Part shown: one piece after another, positions 34,970 through 44,431 of the stretch
How the letters are laid out: the number at the start of each line of letters is the position of its first letter
Position numbering within the stretch: position 1 is the first letter of the stretch
The notes under the pieces: generated by a model
Database searches by the model: none
Told to the model about the DNA's origin: nothing
The model's input: the letters and a program-made list of their open reading frames with translations, nothing else
Translations under genes and position numbers: made by a program
Assembly: GCF_009647605.1 (NCBI RefSeq)
Contig: NZ_WJIF01000009.1
Span: forward strand, 272 to 64,271
Origin: Agromyces agglutinans
GTDB taxonomy: Bacteria; Actinomycetota; Actinomycetes; Actinomycetales; Microbacteriaceae
Reading direction: 5' to 3'
DNA: 64,000 bases

Positions 34970-35068
34970 CGGAAACGAAGAACGGGCACTGTCCAGTGGA
35001 CAGTGCCCGTCGGCATGCGGCTCGCGGTGGCTCCGGGTGACCCGGTGCCCGCGCGCCCGACTGCTGCG
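34970..35068 (-). ncRNA. Candidate small RNA or terminated leader of the HNH gene
   Basis: A -10 box TACGAT at 35075-35080 on the minus strand, a region with a hairpin (CCGGGT/CCCGG, around 35030-35044), and a strong terminator-like hairpin at 34982-35010 followed by TTCTTCGTTT. This would give an RNA of about 100 nt. The HNH ATG lies about 90 nt beyond, so the hairpin may be an attenuator. The stretch 34882-35283 has no protein gene. Confidence 0.35.
34982..35010 (-). terminator. Strong hairpin before the HNH gene
   Basis: Perfect 14-bp inverted repeat with one central base, effectively a 10-12-bp stem with a small loop, followed on the minus strand by a T-rich tail (TTCTTCGTTTCC). Confidence 0.65.
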
Positions 35069-35176
35069 GCGCTGATCGTAGAGCGCGCGCGCATCCGCGG
35101 AATGGATGCCCCACGCGTCGATCATCACCCTCGCTCCGTTCCCGGTTCGCGGTTCGTCACGGACAGGCTACGCGAC

Positions 35177-35210
35177 GAATGGTGCGCCGGAGGTCTCCGG
35201 CGCACCATTC
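35177..35210 (-). terminator. Terminator of the NlpC/P60 gene
   Basis: Perfect 16-bp inverted repeat with a 2-nt centre, 74 nt past the NlpC/P60 stop on the minus strand. Confidence 0.65.
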
Positions 35211-35283
35211 ACAGGCTCGTGTCACGCGATGTTCACCGCTCGGATGCCGCGGATCCGCAGGGCGGGCCGCGACGATCCGGCGA

Positions 35284-36174
35284 TCAGATCCCGATGCGGA
35301 CGATCTCGTAGGAGCTGGTCCAGATGGGCTGCACCCGGACCGAGGCGCCCTCGTACGGCGCGTGCAGGATCATGCCGTTGCCGGCGTAGAAGCCGTCGTG
35401 CCCCGACATGATGACGAGGTCGCCTGGCACGGCCGCCGACTCGGCGATCGGGGTGCCCATGGCGCCCTGACCGGCCGAGGAGTGGGGCATCGAGATGCCG
35501 AACTGCGCGAAGACGTACATGACGAAGCCCGAGCAGTCGAAGCCCGCGGGGGTCGCCCCGCCGTAGACGTACGGCGTGCCGATGTACTGCGTCGCCACGT
35601 TGTAGACGCTCGCGAGGTCGTAGCTCGGGTACGGCGGGTTCGCGAGCAGGTCGGAGACCGCCGGGCCGCTGTACGACGCCGCGTACGAGGTCATCTGCGC
35701 CTCCGCGGCGGCACGCGCCGCGGCTGCGGCGGCCTCGGCGGCGGCCGCGGCCTCCGCCGCGCGGATCGACTCGCCGGTGACGGCGGTGATGCCGTCCTTC
35801 GCGACCGGCGCGGCGATCACGTCGTCGGCCACCTCGACCGACTGCGCCGCGGCCTTGGTCAGGCGAGCCTGCTCGGACTGCGCGAACTGGGGGCCGACCT
35901 GGTCGGGCGACATCGCGTACGCCGGGATCGCGAGCGTGCCGACGAGACCGGCGGAGACCGCGATCACCGTCACGTTCGCGAGGCCGCCGCGGCGCAGGCG
36001 CCGGGTCGACGGCAGCGATGCCGTGACCTCGGGCGTCGGCCGAGAAGCGGTGGCTGGGGCGTCCGCGGCGACGGCGAGCTCCTGCGAAGCCGGGCGCTTG
36101 CGGGGGCGGATGTCGGTGATTCGGGACTTGCGTGGGCTGGTGCCGCTGATGCGACGCCTGGGGGAACGAGCCAA
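35284..36174 (-). CDS. Secreted NlpC/P60-family peptidoglycan hydrolase
   Basis: Cell-wall endopeptidase, 296 aa. A basic N-terminus is followed by one membrane or signal segment (about 66-88, ending LAIPAYAMSPDQ), an Ala-rich coiled-coil linker (about 100-162), and the NlpC/P60 domain. The catalytic residues are Cys214 in FDCSGFV, His259 in SGHDGFY and His271 in ILHAPYEG. The start is TTG at 36174 behind GGAGGT; no ATG or GTG lies near. The secretion half mirrors the CHAP protein at 33387. A 150-nt leader precedes it. Confidence 0.88.
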   Translation of the reverse strand: MARSPRRRISGTSPRKSRITDIRPRKRPASQELAVAADAPATASRPTPEVTASLPSTRRLRRGGLANVTVIAVSAGLVGTLAIPAYAMSPDQVGPQFAQSEQARLTKAAAQSVEVADDVIAAPVAKDGITAVTGESIRAAEAAAAAEAAAAAARAAAEAQMTSYAASYSGPAVSDLLANPPYPSYDLASVYNVATQYIGTPYVYGGATPAGFDCSGFVMYVFAQFGISMPHSSAGQGAMGTPIAESAAVPGDLVIMSGHDGFYAGNGMILHAPYEGASVRVQPIWTSSYEIVRIGI

Positions 36175-36340
36175 GAGGGTACCTCCGTCGCCTGCTCCCC
36201 GAAGGTCGCCCCACCTGGATGCGCTCACGGCGCGTTCACGGGTTCCGGATCGAGCGGTGGGCCCTGAGGAGGCGTCCCGATCTTCGTTCCCGCCGGCTGG
36301 CTGCTGCCGGAGGACTCGACCGAGGATACGCGAGGAATAC
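36175..36340 (-). promoter_or_regulatory. Long GC-rich leader of the NlpC/P60 gene
   Basis: A TATCCT -10 box at about 36324-36329 (minus strand) would give a leader of about 145 nt before the TTG. Some actinobacterial NlpC and Rpf genes carry c-di-AMP riboswitches here, but I could not find that consensus. Treat as a structured leader of unknown type. Confidence 0.35.
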
Positions 36341-36430
36341 CCGAATGTCACATCCCGATAACGGTGCGGTTGAAAACCTTGCGCTGGGACGGTCTGTGGA
36401 GGGGTGGATCCGTCGCGAGGCGCGGTCCCG

Positions 36431-38308
<1,878 letters not shown>

Positions 38309-38313
38309 GCCGC

Positions 38314-38598
38314 GTGCGCTTCTGGCTCAGCGAAGACGAGCGCCGGCCCGACCCCGAGCCGGCGCGCGCCGACGCCAGGAAGGCGGTCGCGGTCGGCACG
38401 GCCGCGTGGCTGGTCGCCATCGGCGTCGCCTGGTGGTTCCGCGTCGAGAGCGCCGAAGCCGGCTACGGATGGCTCCTGCCGATGGCCATCATCGGCTTCG
38501 CGATCGGCGTCGGGGGCCTCGTCTTCGTGCAGCTCCACCGCAGCAGGCGGGCCGCCGCCGAGCGACGGTCGGCCGGTCAGGCGTCGTCGGGGCGCTGA
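38314..38598 (+). CDS. DUF2530 membrane protein
   Basis: Small membrane protein, 94 aa, with two membrane segments: about 28-44 (VGTAAWLVAIGVAWWF) and 52-75 (YGWLLPMAIIGFAIGVG). The N-terminal part is charged and cytoplasmic, the tail basic. DUF2530 proteins are common beside serC or DUF3027 in actinobacteria; function unknown. GTG start. Its 3' end overlaps the convergent DUF3027 gene by 22 bp. Confidence 0.8.
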   Translation: MRFWLSEDERRPDPEPARADARKAVAVGTAAWLVAIGVAWWFRVESAEAGYGWLLPMAIIGFAIGVGGLVFVQLHRSRRAAAERRSAGQASSGR

Positions 38599-39308
38599 GG
38601 GCCCTCGTCGTCGCCCGGTTCCTCACCGTCTGCGGCGTCGTCGCCGGCGTCTTCGTCGTCGGCTTCATCATCCGACGGAGAGTCGTCGAGCGCGTCGATG
38701 TCGATGCCGTCGAAGACGTCGTCGGCGTGGTCGTCGTCATCGTGGTCGTCATCGTCGTCATCGAACTCGTCGTCGAATTCGGACTCGTATCCGTCGGCGT
38801 CGCCCAGCGCGTCGTCGTCGAGGTCGTCGCCCGCATCCGCCCCGTCGCCGGAACCGTCGCCGGAACCGTCGTCGCCCGACCCGTCGCGTTCCTCGGTCTC
38901 GGCGGCCGCCTCGGCGGCCGCCTGTGCGGCGCGATAGTCGGCGAGCCGTTCCGACCACGGCACCCACTCGGGCGCCAGCAGTGCCTGCTCGCCCGGCATG
39001 AGCTCGGTCTCGAGCACGGTCGGCTCGCCGTCGTCGACGCGCGCGATGGTCACGCTCCAGTGCCACCCGCGGTAGCCCGGCAGGTCGGCGGCGAAGAGCA
39101 ACGTCAGCACGCGGTCGCCCTCGACGATGTGGCCGATGACGCTGCCGACCGTCTCGGGCGGCGTCGTCTCGAGCAGGGCCCGCTGCGCGAGCGACGCCGA
39201 GGCGAGCAGCACGTCATCGGCGATGGGCTCGGCAGCCCGTGCGGAATCCGGCGTGCCCTCGGACGCCGAGGGTTGCTCGACGTACTCCGTCTCGTCGGGT
39301 TCAGGCAT
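38577..39308 (-). CDS. DUF3027 family protein
   Basis: A 243-aa protein. Residues about 35-120 form the DUF3027 domain (ADDVLLASASLAQRALLE, then GYRGWHWSVTIARV and APEWVPWSERL). The second half is an extreme acidic tail, Asp-rich from about residue 150 to the end, with runs of five or more Asp. DUF3027 genes lie beside the long cold-shock gene in many actinobacteria. Its ATG overlaps the end of that gene by 8 nt. Function unknown; the acidic tail may mimic nucleic acid, which is inference. Confidence 0.8.
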   Translation of the reverse strand: MPEPDETEYVEQPSASEGTPDSARAAEPIADDVLLASASLAQRALLETTPPETVGSVIGHIVEGDRVLTLLFAADLPGYRGWHWSVTIARVDDGEPTVLETELMPGEQALLAPEWVPWSERLADYRAAQAAAEAAAETEERDGSGDDGSGDGSGDGADAGDDLDDDALGDADGYESEFDDEFDDDDDDHDDDDHADDVFDGIDIDALDDSPSDDEADDEDAGDDAADGEEPGDDEGPQRPDDA

Positions 39309-39681
39309 CGAGGTCGTCCGCGACGCGTCGCAGCACGGCGGCGACGGTGCGCGCCTTCGCCTTGTCGGGGTAGCGGCCACGACGCAGGTCGCCGCCGATG
39401 CCGTCGAGCACCTTCACGAGGTCTTCCACGATGACGGCCATGTCGTCGGCGGGCTTGCGGTGCATCTTGGCGAGGCTCGGGGGTGCGTCGAGGACCCGCA
39501 CCGAGAGCGCCTGCGCCCCGCGCTTGCCGTCGGCGATGCCGAACTCGAGGCGCGTGCCGGCCCGCACCGTGGCTCCGGCCGGAAGCGCGGAGGCGTGCAG
39601 GAACACCTCCTGGCCGTCGTCGGCGGCGATGAAGCCGAAGCCCTTCTCATCGTCGTAGAACTTGACCTTGCCGGTGGGCAT
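39301..39681 (-). CDS. Cold-shock domain protein with C-terminal extension
   Basis: RNA/DNA-binding cold-shock domain, residues 1-65: GKVKFYDDEKGFGFIAADDG (RNP1 KGFGFI) and EVFLHASAL (RNP2). A C-terminal extension of about 60 residues (residues 70-126) follows, with charged helices ending RRVADDLDA. Ordinary CspA proteins have 67 aa; this longer form is common in actinobacteria next to DUF3027. First gene of a two-gene unit with DUF3027. Confidence 0.88.
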   Translation of the reverse strand: MPTGKVKFYDDEKGFGFIAADDGQEVFLHASALPAGATVRAGTRLEFGIADGKRGAQALSVRVLDAPPSLAKMHRKPADDMAVIVEDLVKVLDGIGGDLRRGRYPDKAKARTVAAVLRRVADDLDA

Positions 39682-39774
39682 CGATGAACCTCGCTCGTCG
39701 TGTTGCCGGGGCGCCCAGTAGCGTCCGCCCTCCGCCTTCCAGTCTAGGTCGCGGGCGCCCGTCGGCGCGCTGCC

Positions 39775-39780
39775 ATAAGC
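39775..39780 (+). promoter_or_regulatory. -10 box TAAGCT, leaderless
   Basis: TAAGCT lies 7 nt before the GTG at 39788. The in-frame ATG at 39785 would be only 4 nt away, so the GTG is the likelier start. Confidence 0.5.
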
Positions 39781-39787
39781 TGGGATG

Positions 39788-40063
39788 GTGACTGATCAGG
39801 CTCCCATCGCCGACCATCGCGTCGAACGCGTCCTCGCCTACATGGTGGCCGGCACCGTCGTGGCCTCGATCATCGCGTTCATCGCGGTCATGATCGGCTC
39901 GTTCGCGAATGCGGGCGACACCGGCTGGGCCGAGCAGGGCATCTGGCCGATCGTCCTCGTGTTCCCGCTGATCGGCCTGCCGATCGGGTTCATCCTCCTC
40001 ATCGTCCTGCTGGTCGTGAACGGCGCGCGCCGGCGGCGCGAGGCCCGGCGCGGAACGGACTGA
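39788..40063 (+). CDS. Small membrane protein, unknown function
   Basis: A 91-aa protein with two membrane segments (about 18-41, YMVAGTVVASIIAFIAVMIG, and 50-80, IWPIVLVFPLIGLPIGFI) and a basic Arg-rich cytoplasmic end. The family is not known to me beyond small actinobacterial membrane proteins. It is followed after 7 nt by the helicase-associated gene, so it may be transcribed with it. Confidence 0.65.
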   Translation: MTDQAPIADHRVERVLAYMVAGTVVASIIAFIAVMIGSFANAGDTGWAEQGIWPIVLVFPLIGLPIGFILLIVLLVVNGARRRREARRGTD

Positions 40064-40070
40064 CCCGGTC

Positions 40071-41933
40071 ATGCTCGAGCTCGCCGCGAGGCTCCGCGCG
40101 ATGTCGCGTGAGGAGCTCGCGGGCGCGCTCGGCCTCCGCGAGTTCGACGCCGCGTCGGTGCGCGACCAGTTCGACCTCGCCGAGGCGCTGCTCGCGCCCG
40201 ACTCGCTCGACGCCGCGATCAGCCGCCTCGATCGCCCGCACCTCGCCGTGCTCGCGGCCATCTCCGCGATCGCCGGCGCCGACGGCGCCTTCACCGACGA
40301 CGAGCTGACCGCCGAGCTCGACCGGCTCGAGGCATCCGAAGTCATCGTCGACCGCCTCGGCGCCCTCGTCGACGACCTCTCGCAGCGACTGCTCATCGTC
40401 ACCGGCGACGGGCGCCGCCAGGTGCCCTCGCCGGTCGCGACCCGCCTGCGCTCCCGGCTCGGCGACGACCTGCCGACCGCCGCGGAACTCGCGGCATCCG
40501 CCCCGCCCGTGCTCGCACCCGTCGACGGCGTCGACCGCACGATCCTCGCCCGACGCGGCTCCGAGGCGGCGTTCGCGACGGTCGCGGCGACCGCCGAACT
40601 GGTCTCCGCGCTCGGCATCCAGCCCGCTCGCGAACTCGCGAAGGGCGGGCTCTCGCTGCCCGACTCGAAGCGGCTGGCCGAGGCGACCGCCACCGACCTC
40701 GACCAGGTGCCGCGGCTCTTCCGACGCGCCCTCGAGGCCGGCCTCGTGGCGCGCGACGGCGCCTACTGGCTCGAATCCGACCTCGGCGGTGCGTGGGCCC
40801 TGCTGCCGGCGCCCGAGCGGTGGAAGCGGCTCGTCGAGTGCTGGCGCGAGCGGATTCCGCCGGCGCTCCGCGAGCTCGTCGCCCGACGTAGCGAGACGCT
40901 CTCGGCCTCGGCATTCCGCGACGACGTGCGGTGGCTCTATCCCGCCGGGGGGCGATGGCTCGACGAGGGGCTCGAGCGGCTCTCCGACGAGGCCGAGGCC
41001 CTCGGGCTCGTGGTCGCCGGCGAACCGCTCGAGATCGCGCGCACGGTCGTGGCGGGCGACCTCGACCGGGCCTGCGCCGAGATCGGCGCCGGGTTCCCGC
41101 CGCCCGTCGACCGGGTCTACCTGCAGCACGACCTCTCGGTCGTCGCGCCGGGTCCGCTCGAGCCGTCGATCGACGCGCGCCTGCGCGGATTCGCCGACCT
41201 CGAGGCCCGCGACCTGGCCTCGACCTATCGCGTCAGCGCGGCATCCGTGAACCGCGGTCTCGCGGCGGGCGAGTCGGCCGAGTCGATCCGCGCCTTCCTC
41301 GAGTCGATCTCGCTCACCGGCGTCCCGCAACCGCTCGACTACCTCGTGCACGAGGCGTCGCACCGGTTCGGCAGCGTTCGCGTCGCCGCGGCGCCCGAAT
41401 CGGACGCCCCGGCCCGGGCGTCGATCCGCAGCGACGACGCTCAGCTCATCGGCACCCTCGAGGTCGACCAGTCGCTGTCGGCACTCGCCCTGCGCCGCAG
41501 CGGCGAGCACCGCCTGCTCTCGCGGTTCGCGCCCGACGTCGTGTTCTGGGCCCTCTCCGACGCCAAGTACCCCGTGGCCGCCGAAGACGCCGAGGGGCGC
41601 ATCCTGCGACTCAAGCGACACCGGCTCGCCGCGACGCCGGTGCCGGCGACCCGGTCCGACCCGCTCGCCGACCTCCTCGACCGTCTCGCGAGCGGCGAGG
41701 GCGGGCCGGCGACCGAAGACGCCTGGCTCGCGCGGCAGCTCGAGGCCGCCGCACGCGCGAAGGAGACCCTCACGGTCACGGTGCGCATGCCGGGCGGCCA
41801 GACCGCCGACTACCTGCTCGCCCCGGCGAGCGTCGCGAACGGGCGGCTTCGCGCGCGCGATCGCAAGGCCGACATCGAGCGCACGCTGCCGCTGTCGGCG
41901 ATCGCGGCCGTCGCGCCGGCTCCGGCGGAGTGA
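40071..41933 (+). CDS. Helicase-associated domain protein (XPB partner)
   Basis: A 620-aa protein with no Walker motifs. It carries the helicase XPB/Ssl2 N-terminal-like domain (PF13625 type): the region around residues 340-420 (VYLQHDLSVVAPGPLEP onward and the following repeats) matches that family, and the N-terminal half is made of winged-helix-like segments (VLAAISAIAGADGAFTDDEL). It lies just before xpb, as in mycobacteria (Rv0862c/Rv0861c). It may supply DNA-binding or regulation to XPB; that is inferred. Confidence 0.8.
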   Translation: MLELAARLRAMSREELAGALGLREFDAASVRDQFDLAEALLAPDSLDAAISRLDRPHLAVLAAISAIAGADGAFTDDELTAELDRLEASEVIVDRLGALVDDLSQRLLIVTGDGRRQVPSPVATRLRSRLGDDLPTAAELAASAPPVLAPVDGVDRTILARRGSEAAFATVAATAELVSALGIQPARELAKGGLSLPDSKRLAEATATDLDQVPRLFRRALEAGLVARDGAYWLESDLGGAWALLPAPERWKRLVECWRERIPPALRELVARRSETLSASAFRDDVRWLYPAGGRWLDEGLERLSDEAEALGLVVAGEPLEIARTVVAGDLDRACAEIGAGFPPPVDRVYLQHDLSVVAPGPLEPSIDARLRGFADLEARDLASTYRVSAASVNRGLAAGESAESIRAFLESISLTGVPQPLDYLVHEASHRFGSVRVAAAPESDAPARASIRSDDAQLIGTLEVDQSLSALALRRSGEHRLLSRFAPDVVFWALSDAKYPVAAEDAEGRILRLKRHRLAATPVPATRSDPLADLLDRLASGEGGPATEDAWLARQLEAAARAKETLTVTVRMPGGQTADYLLAPASVANGRLRARDRKADIERTLPLSAIAAVAPAPAE

Positions 41934-41979
41934 TCGCGCCCCGGTAGCCTCGCGCGGCCGACCTCCCACCGAGGGGGCG

Positions 41980-41985
41980 TAGACT
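41980..41985 (+). promoter_or_regulatory. -10 box TAGACT, near-leaderless, for xpb
   Basis: TAGACT lies 8 nt before the ATG at 41994, in the 60-bp gap after the upstream gene. Confidence 0.5.
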
Positions 41986-41993
41986 GGTCGGTC

Positions 41994-43640
41994 ATGTCGG
42001 ACGGCCCCCTGATCGTGCAGAGCGATCGCACCGTGCTCCTCGAAGTCGCCCATCCCCTCGCGGAGGATGCGCGGCACGATCTCGCGGTGTTCGCCGAGCT
42101 CGAACGAGCCCCCGAGCACGTGCACACGTACCGCATCACGCGGCTCGGCCTCTGGAACGCGCGGGCCGCCGGCCACACCGCCGAGGACATGCTCGGCACG
42201 CTCGAGCGCTACGCGCGCTTCCCCGTGCCGCAGACGGTCGCGGTCGACATGCGCGAGACCGTCGCGCGGTACGGCCGGCTCGTGATCGACCGCACCGACG
42301 ACGGCGCGCTTCGCCTGCACTCCGACGACATCGCGGTGCTCACCGAGGTGTCGGGCGCCAAGCGCATCGCGCCGCTGCTGGCCGACCGCATCGACGACAC
42401 GGGCTTCCTCGTGGCGCCGTGGGCGCGCGGCGCGCTGAAGCAGGAGCTCGTCAAGCTCGGCTGGCCGGCCGAAGACCTCGCCGGGTACACGCCCGGCACG
42501 CCGCACCCGATCGACCTCGAACAGGACGGCTGGCACCTGCGCGGCTACCAGCAGCAGGCGGTCGACAACTTCTTCGAGGGCGGTTCGGGCGTCGTCGTGC
42601 TGCCGTGCGGTGCGGGCAAGACGCTCGTCGGCGCGGGCGCGATGGCGACCGCGAAGACGACCACGCTCATCCTCGTCACGAACACGGTGTCGGCGCGCCA
42701 GTGGCGCGACGAACTGCTGCGCCGCACGAGCCTGACGGCCGATGAGATCGGCGAGTACTCGGGGCAGGTGAAGGAGGTCAAGCCGGTCACGATCGCGACC
42801 TACCAGATCCTCACCGCGAAGCGGAAGGGCGAGTACGCGCACCTGTCGCTGCTCGACGCGCTCGACTGGGGACTCATCGTCTACGACGAGGTGCACCTGT
42901 TGCCCGCGCCGGTGTTCAAGCTCACGGCCGAGTTGCAGGCGCGGCGCCGGCTGGGCCTGACCGCGACGCTCGTGCGCGAAGACGGCCGCGAGGGCGACGT
43001 GTTCAGCCTCATCGGCCCCAAGCGGTTCGACGCGCCGTGGAAGGAGATCGAGGCGCAGGGCTTCATCTCCCCCGCCGCCTGCTACGAGGTGCGCATCGAC
43101 CTGCCGCAGGGCGAGCGGCTGCAGTACGCCGCGGCGGCCGATGACGAGCGCTACCGGCTCGCGGCCACCGCGCCGGCCAAGCTCGGCGTCGTGCGCCAGC
43201 TCGTCGAACGCCACCGCGGCGAGCGCATCCTCGTGATCGGCCAGTACCTCGACCAGATCGACGAGCTCGCCGAGGCGCTCGACGCGCCGCAGCTGACCGG
43301 CTCGACGCCGGTCGACGAACGCGAGCGGCTCTTCCAGGAGTTCCGCGAGGGCACGACGCCCGTGCTCGTCGTCTCGAAGGTCGCGAACTTCTCGGTCGAC
43401 CTGCCCGAGGCCACCGTCGCGATCCAGGTGTCGGGCTCGTTCGGCTCGCGCCAGGAGGAGGCGCAGCGCCTCGGCCGGCTCCTGCGTCCCAAGGAGTCGG
43501 GCCTGTCGGCGAACTTCTACACGCTCGTCTCGCGCGACACCGTCGACCAGGACTTCGCGCAGAACCGCCAGCGGTTCCTCGCCGAGCAGGGCTACTCGTA
43601 CACGATCCTCGACGCGCAAACGCTCGCGGCGGCGGCGTAG
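41994..43640 (+). CDS. XPB-type DNA repair helicase
   Basis: Bacterial XPB/ERCC3-type 3'-5' DNA helicase, 548 aa. N-terminal damage-recognition-like domain 1-170; Walker A LPCGAGKT at 203-210; DEVH box at 298-301; TAT at 323-325 followed directly by the RED motif (R328-E329-D330) that marks XPB proteins. The second RecA domain has VVSKVANFSVDLPEA and QRLGRLLRPK. Mycobacterial XPB unwinds DNA in vitro. A repair role is inferred from the family. Confidence 0.93.
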   Translation: MSDGPLIVQSDRTVLLEVAHPLAEDARHDLAVFAELERAPEHVHTYRITRLGLWNARAAGHTAEDMLGTLERYARFPVPQTVAVDMRETVARYGRLVIDRTDDGALRLHSDDIAVLTEVSGAKRIAPLLADRIDDTGFLVAPWARGALKQELVKLGWPAEDLAGYTPGTPHPIDLEQDGWHLRGYQQQAVDNFFEGGSGVVVLPCGAGKTLVGAGAMATAKTTTLILVTNTVSARQWRDELLRRTSLTADEIGEYSGQVKEVKPVTIATYQILTAKRKGEYAHLSLLDALDWGLIVYDEVHLLPAPVFKLTAELQARRRLGLTATLVREDGREGDVFSLIGPKRFDAPWKEIEAQGFISPAACYEVRIDLPQGERLQYAAAADDERYRLAATAPAKLGVVRQLVERHRGERILVIGQYLDQIDELAEALDAPQLTGSTPVDERERLFQEFREGTTPVLVVSKVANFSVDLPEATVAIQVSGSFGSRQEEAQRLGRLLRPKESGLSANFYTLVSRDTVDQDFAQNRQRFLAEQGYSYTILDAQTLAAAA

Positions 43641-43686
43641 CCGGCGGACGTCGGCGCCGCGGCGCATTCGGCGCATTCGGCGCGCG

Positions 43687-44412
43687 TCACGCCTCCGCGC
43701 CGCCCGTCTCGCGCGCATAGCGCAACAGCAGCAGGTCGCCCGCGGGGATCGCGTGCCGCAGTCGCATCGGCTGCGCCCGCTCGGCCGCGCCCTGCACGAT
43801 GCGTCCGGCGTCACCGGCCACGAGCAGGGGGCTGAGGCTGAGGCACAGTTCGTCGACGAGGTCGGCGTCGAGGAGCGATCCGAACAGGTGCGGACCGCCC
43901 TCGCACAGCACCTGGCGCAGCCCCGCCTCCGCGAAGGCATCGCGCGCGGCTCGCAGGTCGACCGCGCGATCGCCGCACACCAGGACGTCGGCGACGTCGG
44001 CGAGCGCGGCGCGACGGTCGGCCGGCGAGTCCGCATGCGTCACCACGAGCGGGCGGGTGACGGCCTTCGCGAACACCGGATGCCCCGGATCGAGCTCGAG
44101 CGCCGACGACACGATCGCGAGGCGGGGCTGGTCGGTCAGTCCCTGCTCGCGGCGCCACGCGGCATCCTCGTCGTCGACGCGGACGCCGCCGTAGCCCTCG
44201 GTGCGAACCGTTCCGGCGCCGACGACCACGACGTCGGCGAGCGTGCGCAGCACCCGCATCGCGAGCCGGTCGTTCTCGTCGCCGAGGCCGCCGCTGCGCC
44301 CCTCGAGGCTGACGGCGCCGTCGAGGCTCATCACGAAGTTCATCCGGATGCGCGGCGTCACCCGGTCGGCGGGCGCGTACGCCTCGAGCAGTCGTTCGCG
44401 GTCGGCGGTCAT
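43687..44412 (-). CDS. RibD C-terminal-like pyrimidine reductase family protein
   Basis: Dihydrofolate-reductase-fold reductase of the RibD C-terminal family, 241 aa. The N-terminal motif RIRMNFVMSLDGAVSLEGRS and VVVGAGTVRTEGYG are typical, with CEGGPHLFGSLLDADLVDEL near residue 165. A related mycobacterial protein, Rv2671, can act as a dihydrofolate reductase. GAGGAG precedes the ATG at 44412; ATG 44427 is a possible longer start. It lies 19 nt after a folP2-type gene on the same strand, which suggests a joint pterin or folate role. Confidence 0.83.
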   Translation of the reverse strand: MTADRERLLEAYAPADRVTPRIRMNFVMSLDGAVSLEGRSGGLGDENDRLAMRVLRTLADVVVVGAGTVRTEGYGGVRVDDEDAAWRREQGLTDQPRLAIVSSALELDPGHPVFAKAVTRPLVVTHADSPADRRAALADVADVLVCGDRAVDLRAARDAFAEAGLRQVLCEGGPHLFGSLLDADLVDELCLSLSPLLVAGDAGRIVQGAAERAQPMRLRHAIPAGDLLLLRYARETGGAEA

Positions 44413-44431
44413 CGGAGCGCTCCTCATCTGC

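Noticed and set aside
35177-35210. Attachment site or transposon end
   Set aside because: The perfect inverted repeat has terminator spacing after the NlpC/P60 stop and no flanking direct repeat.
36175-36360. c-di-AMP (ydaO) riboswitch before the NlpC/P60 gene
   Set aside because: The conserved blocks of the ydaO motif were not found on reading the leader; kept only as an unassigned leader.
39999-44036. 1345-aa open frame on the minus strand
   Set aside because: Antisense to the helicase-associated and XPB genes, whose motifs are intact on the plus strand; shadow frame.
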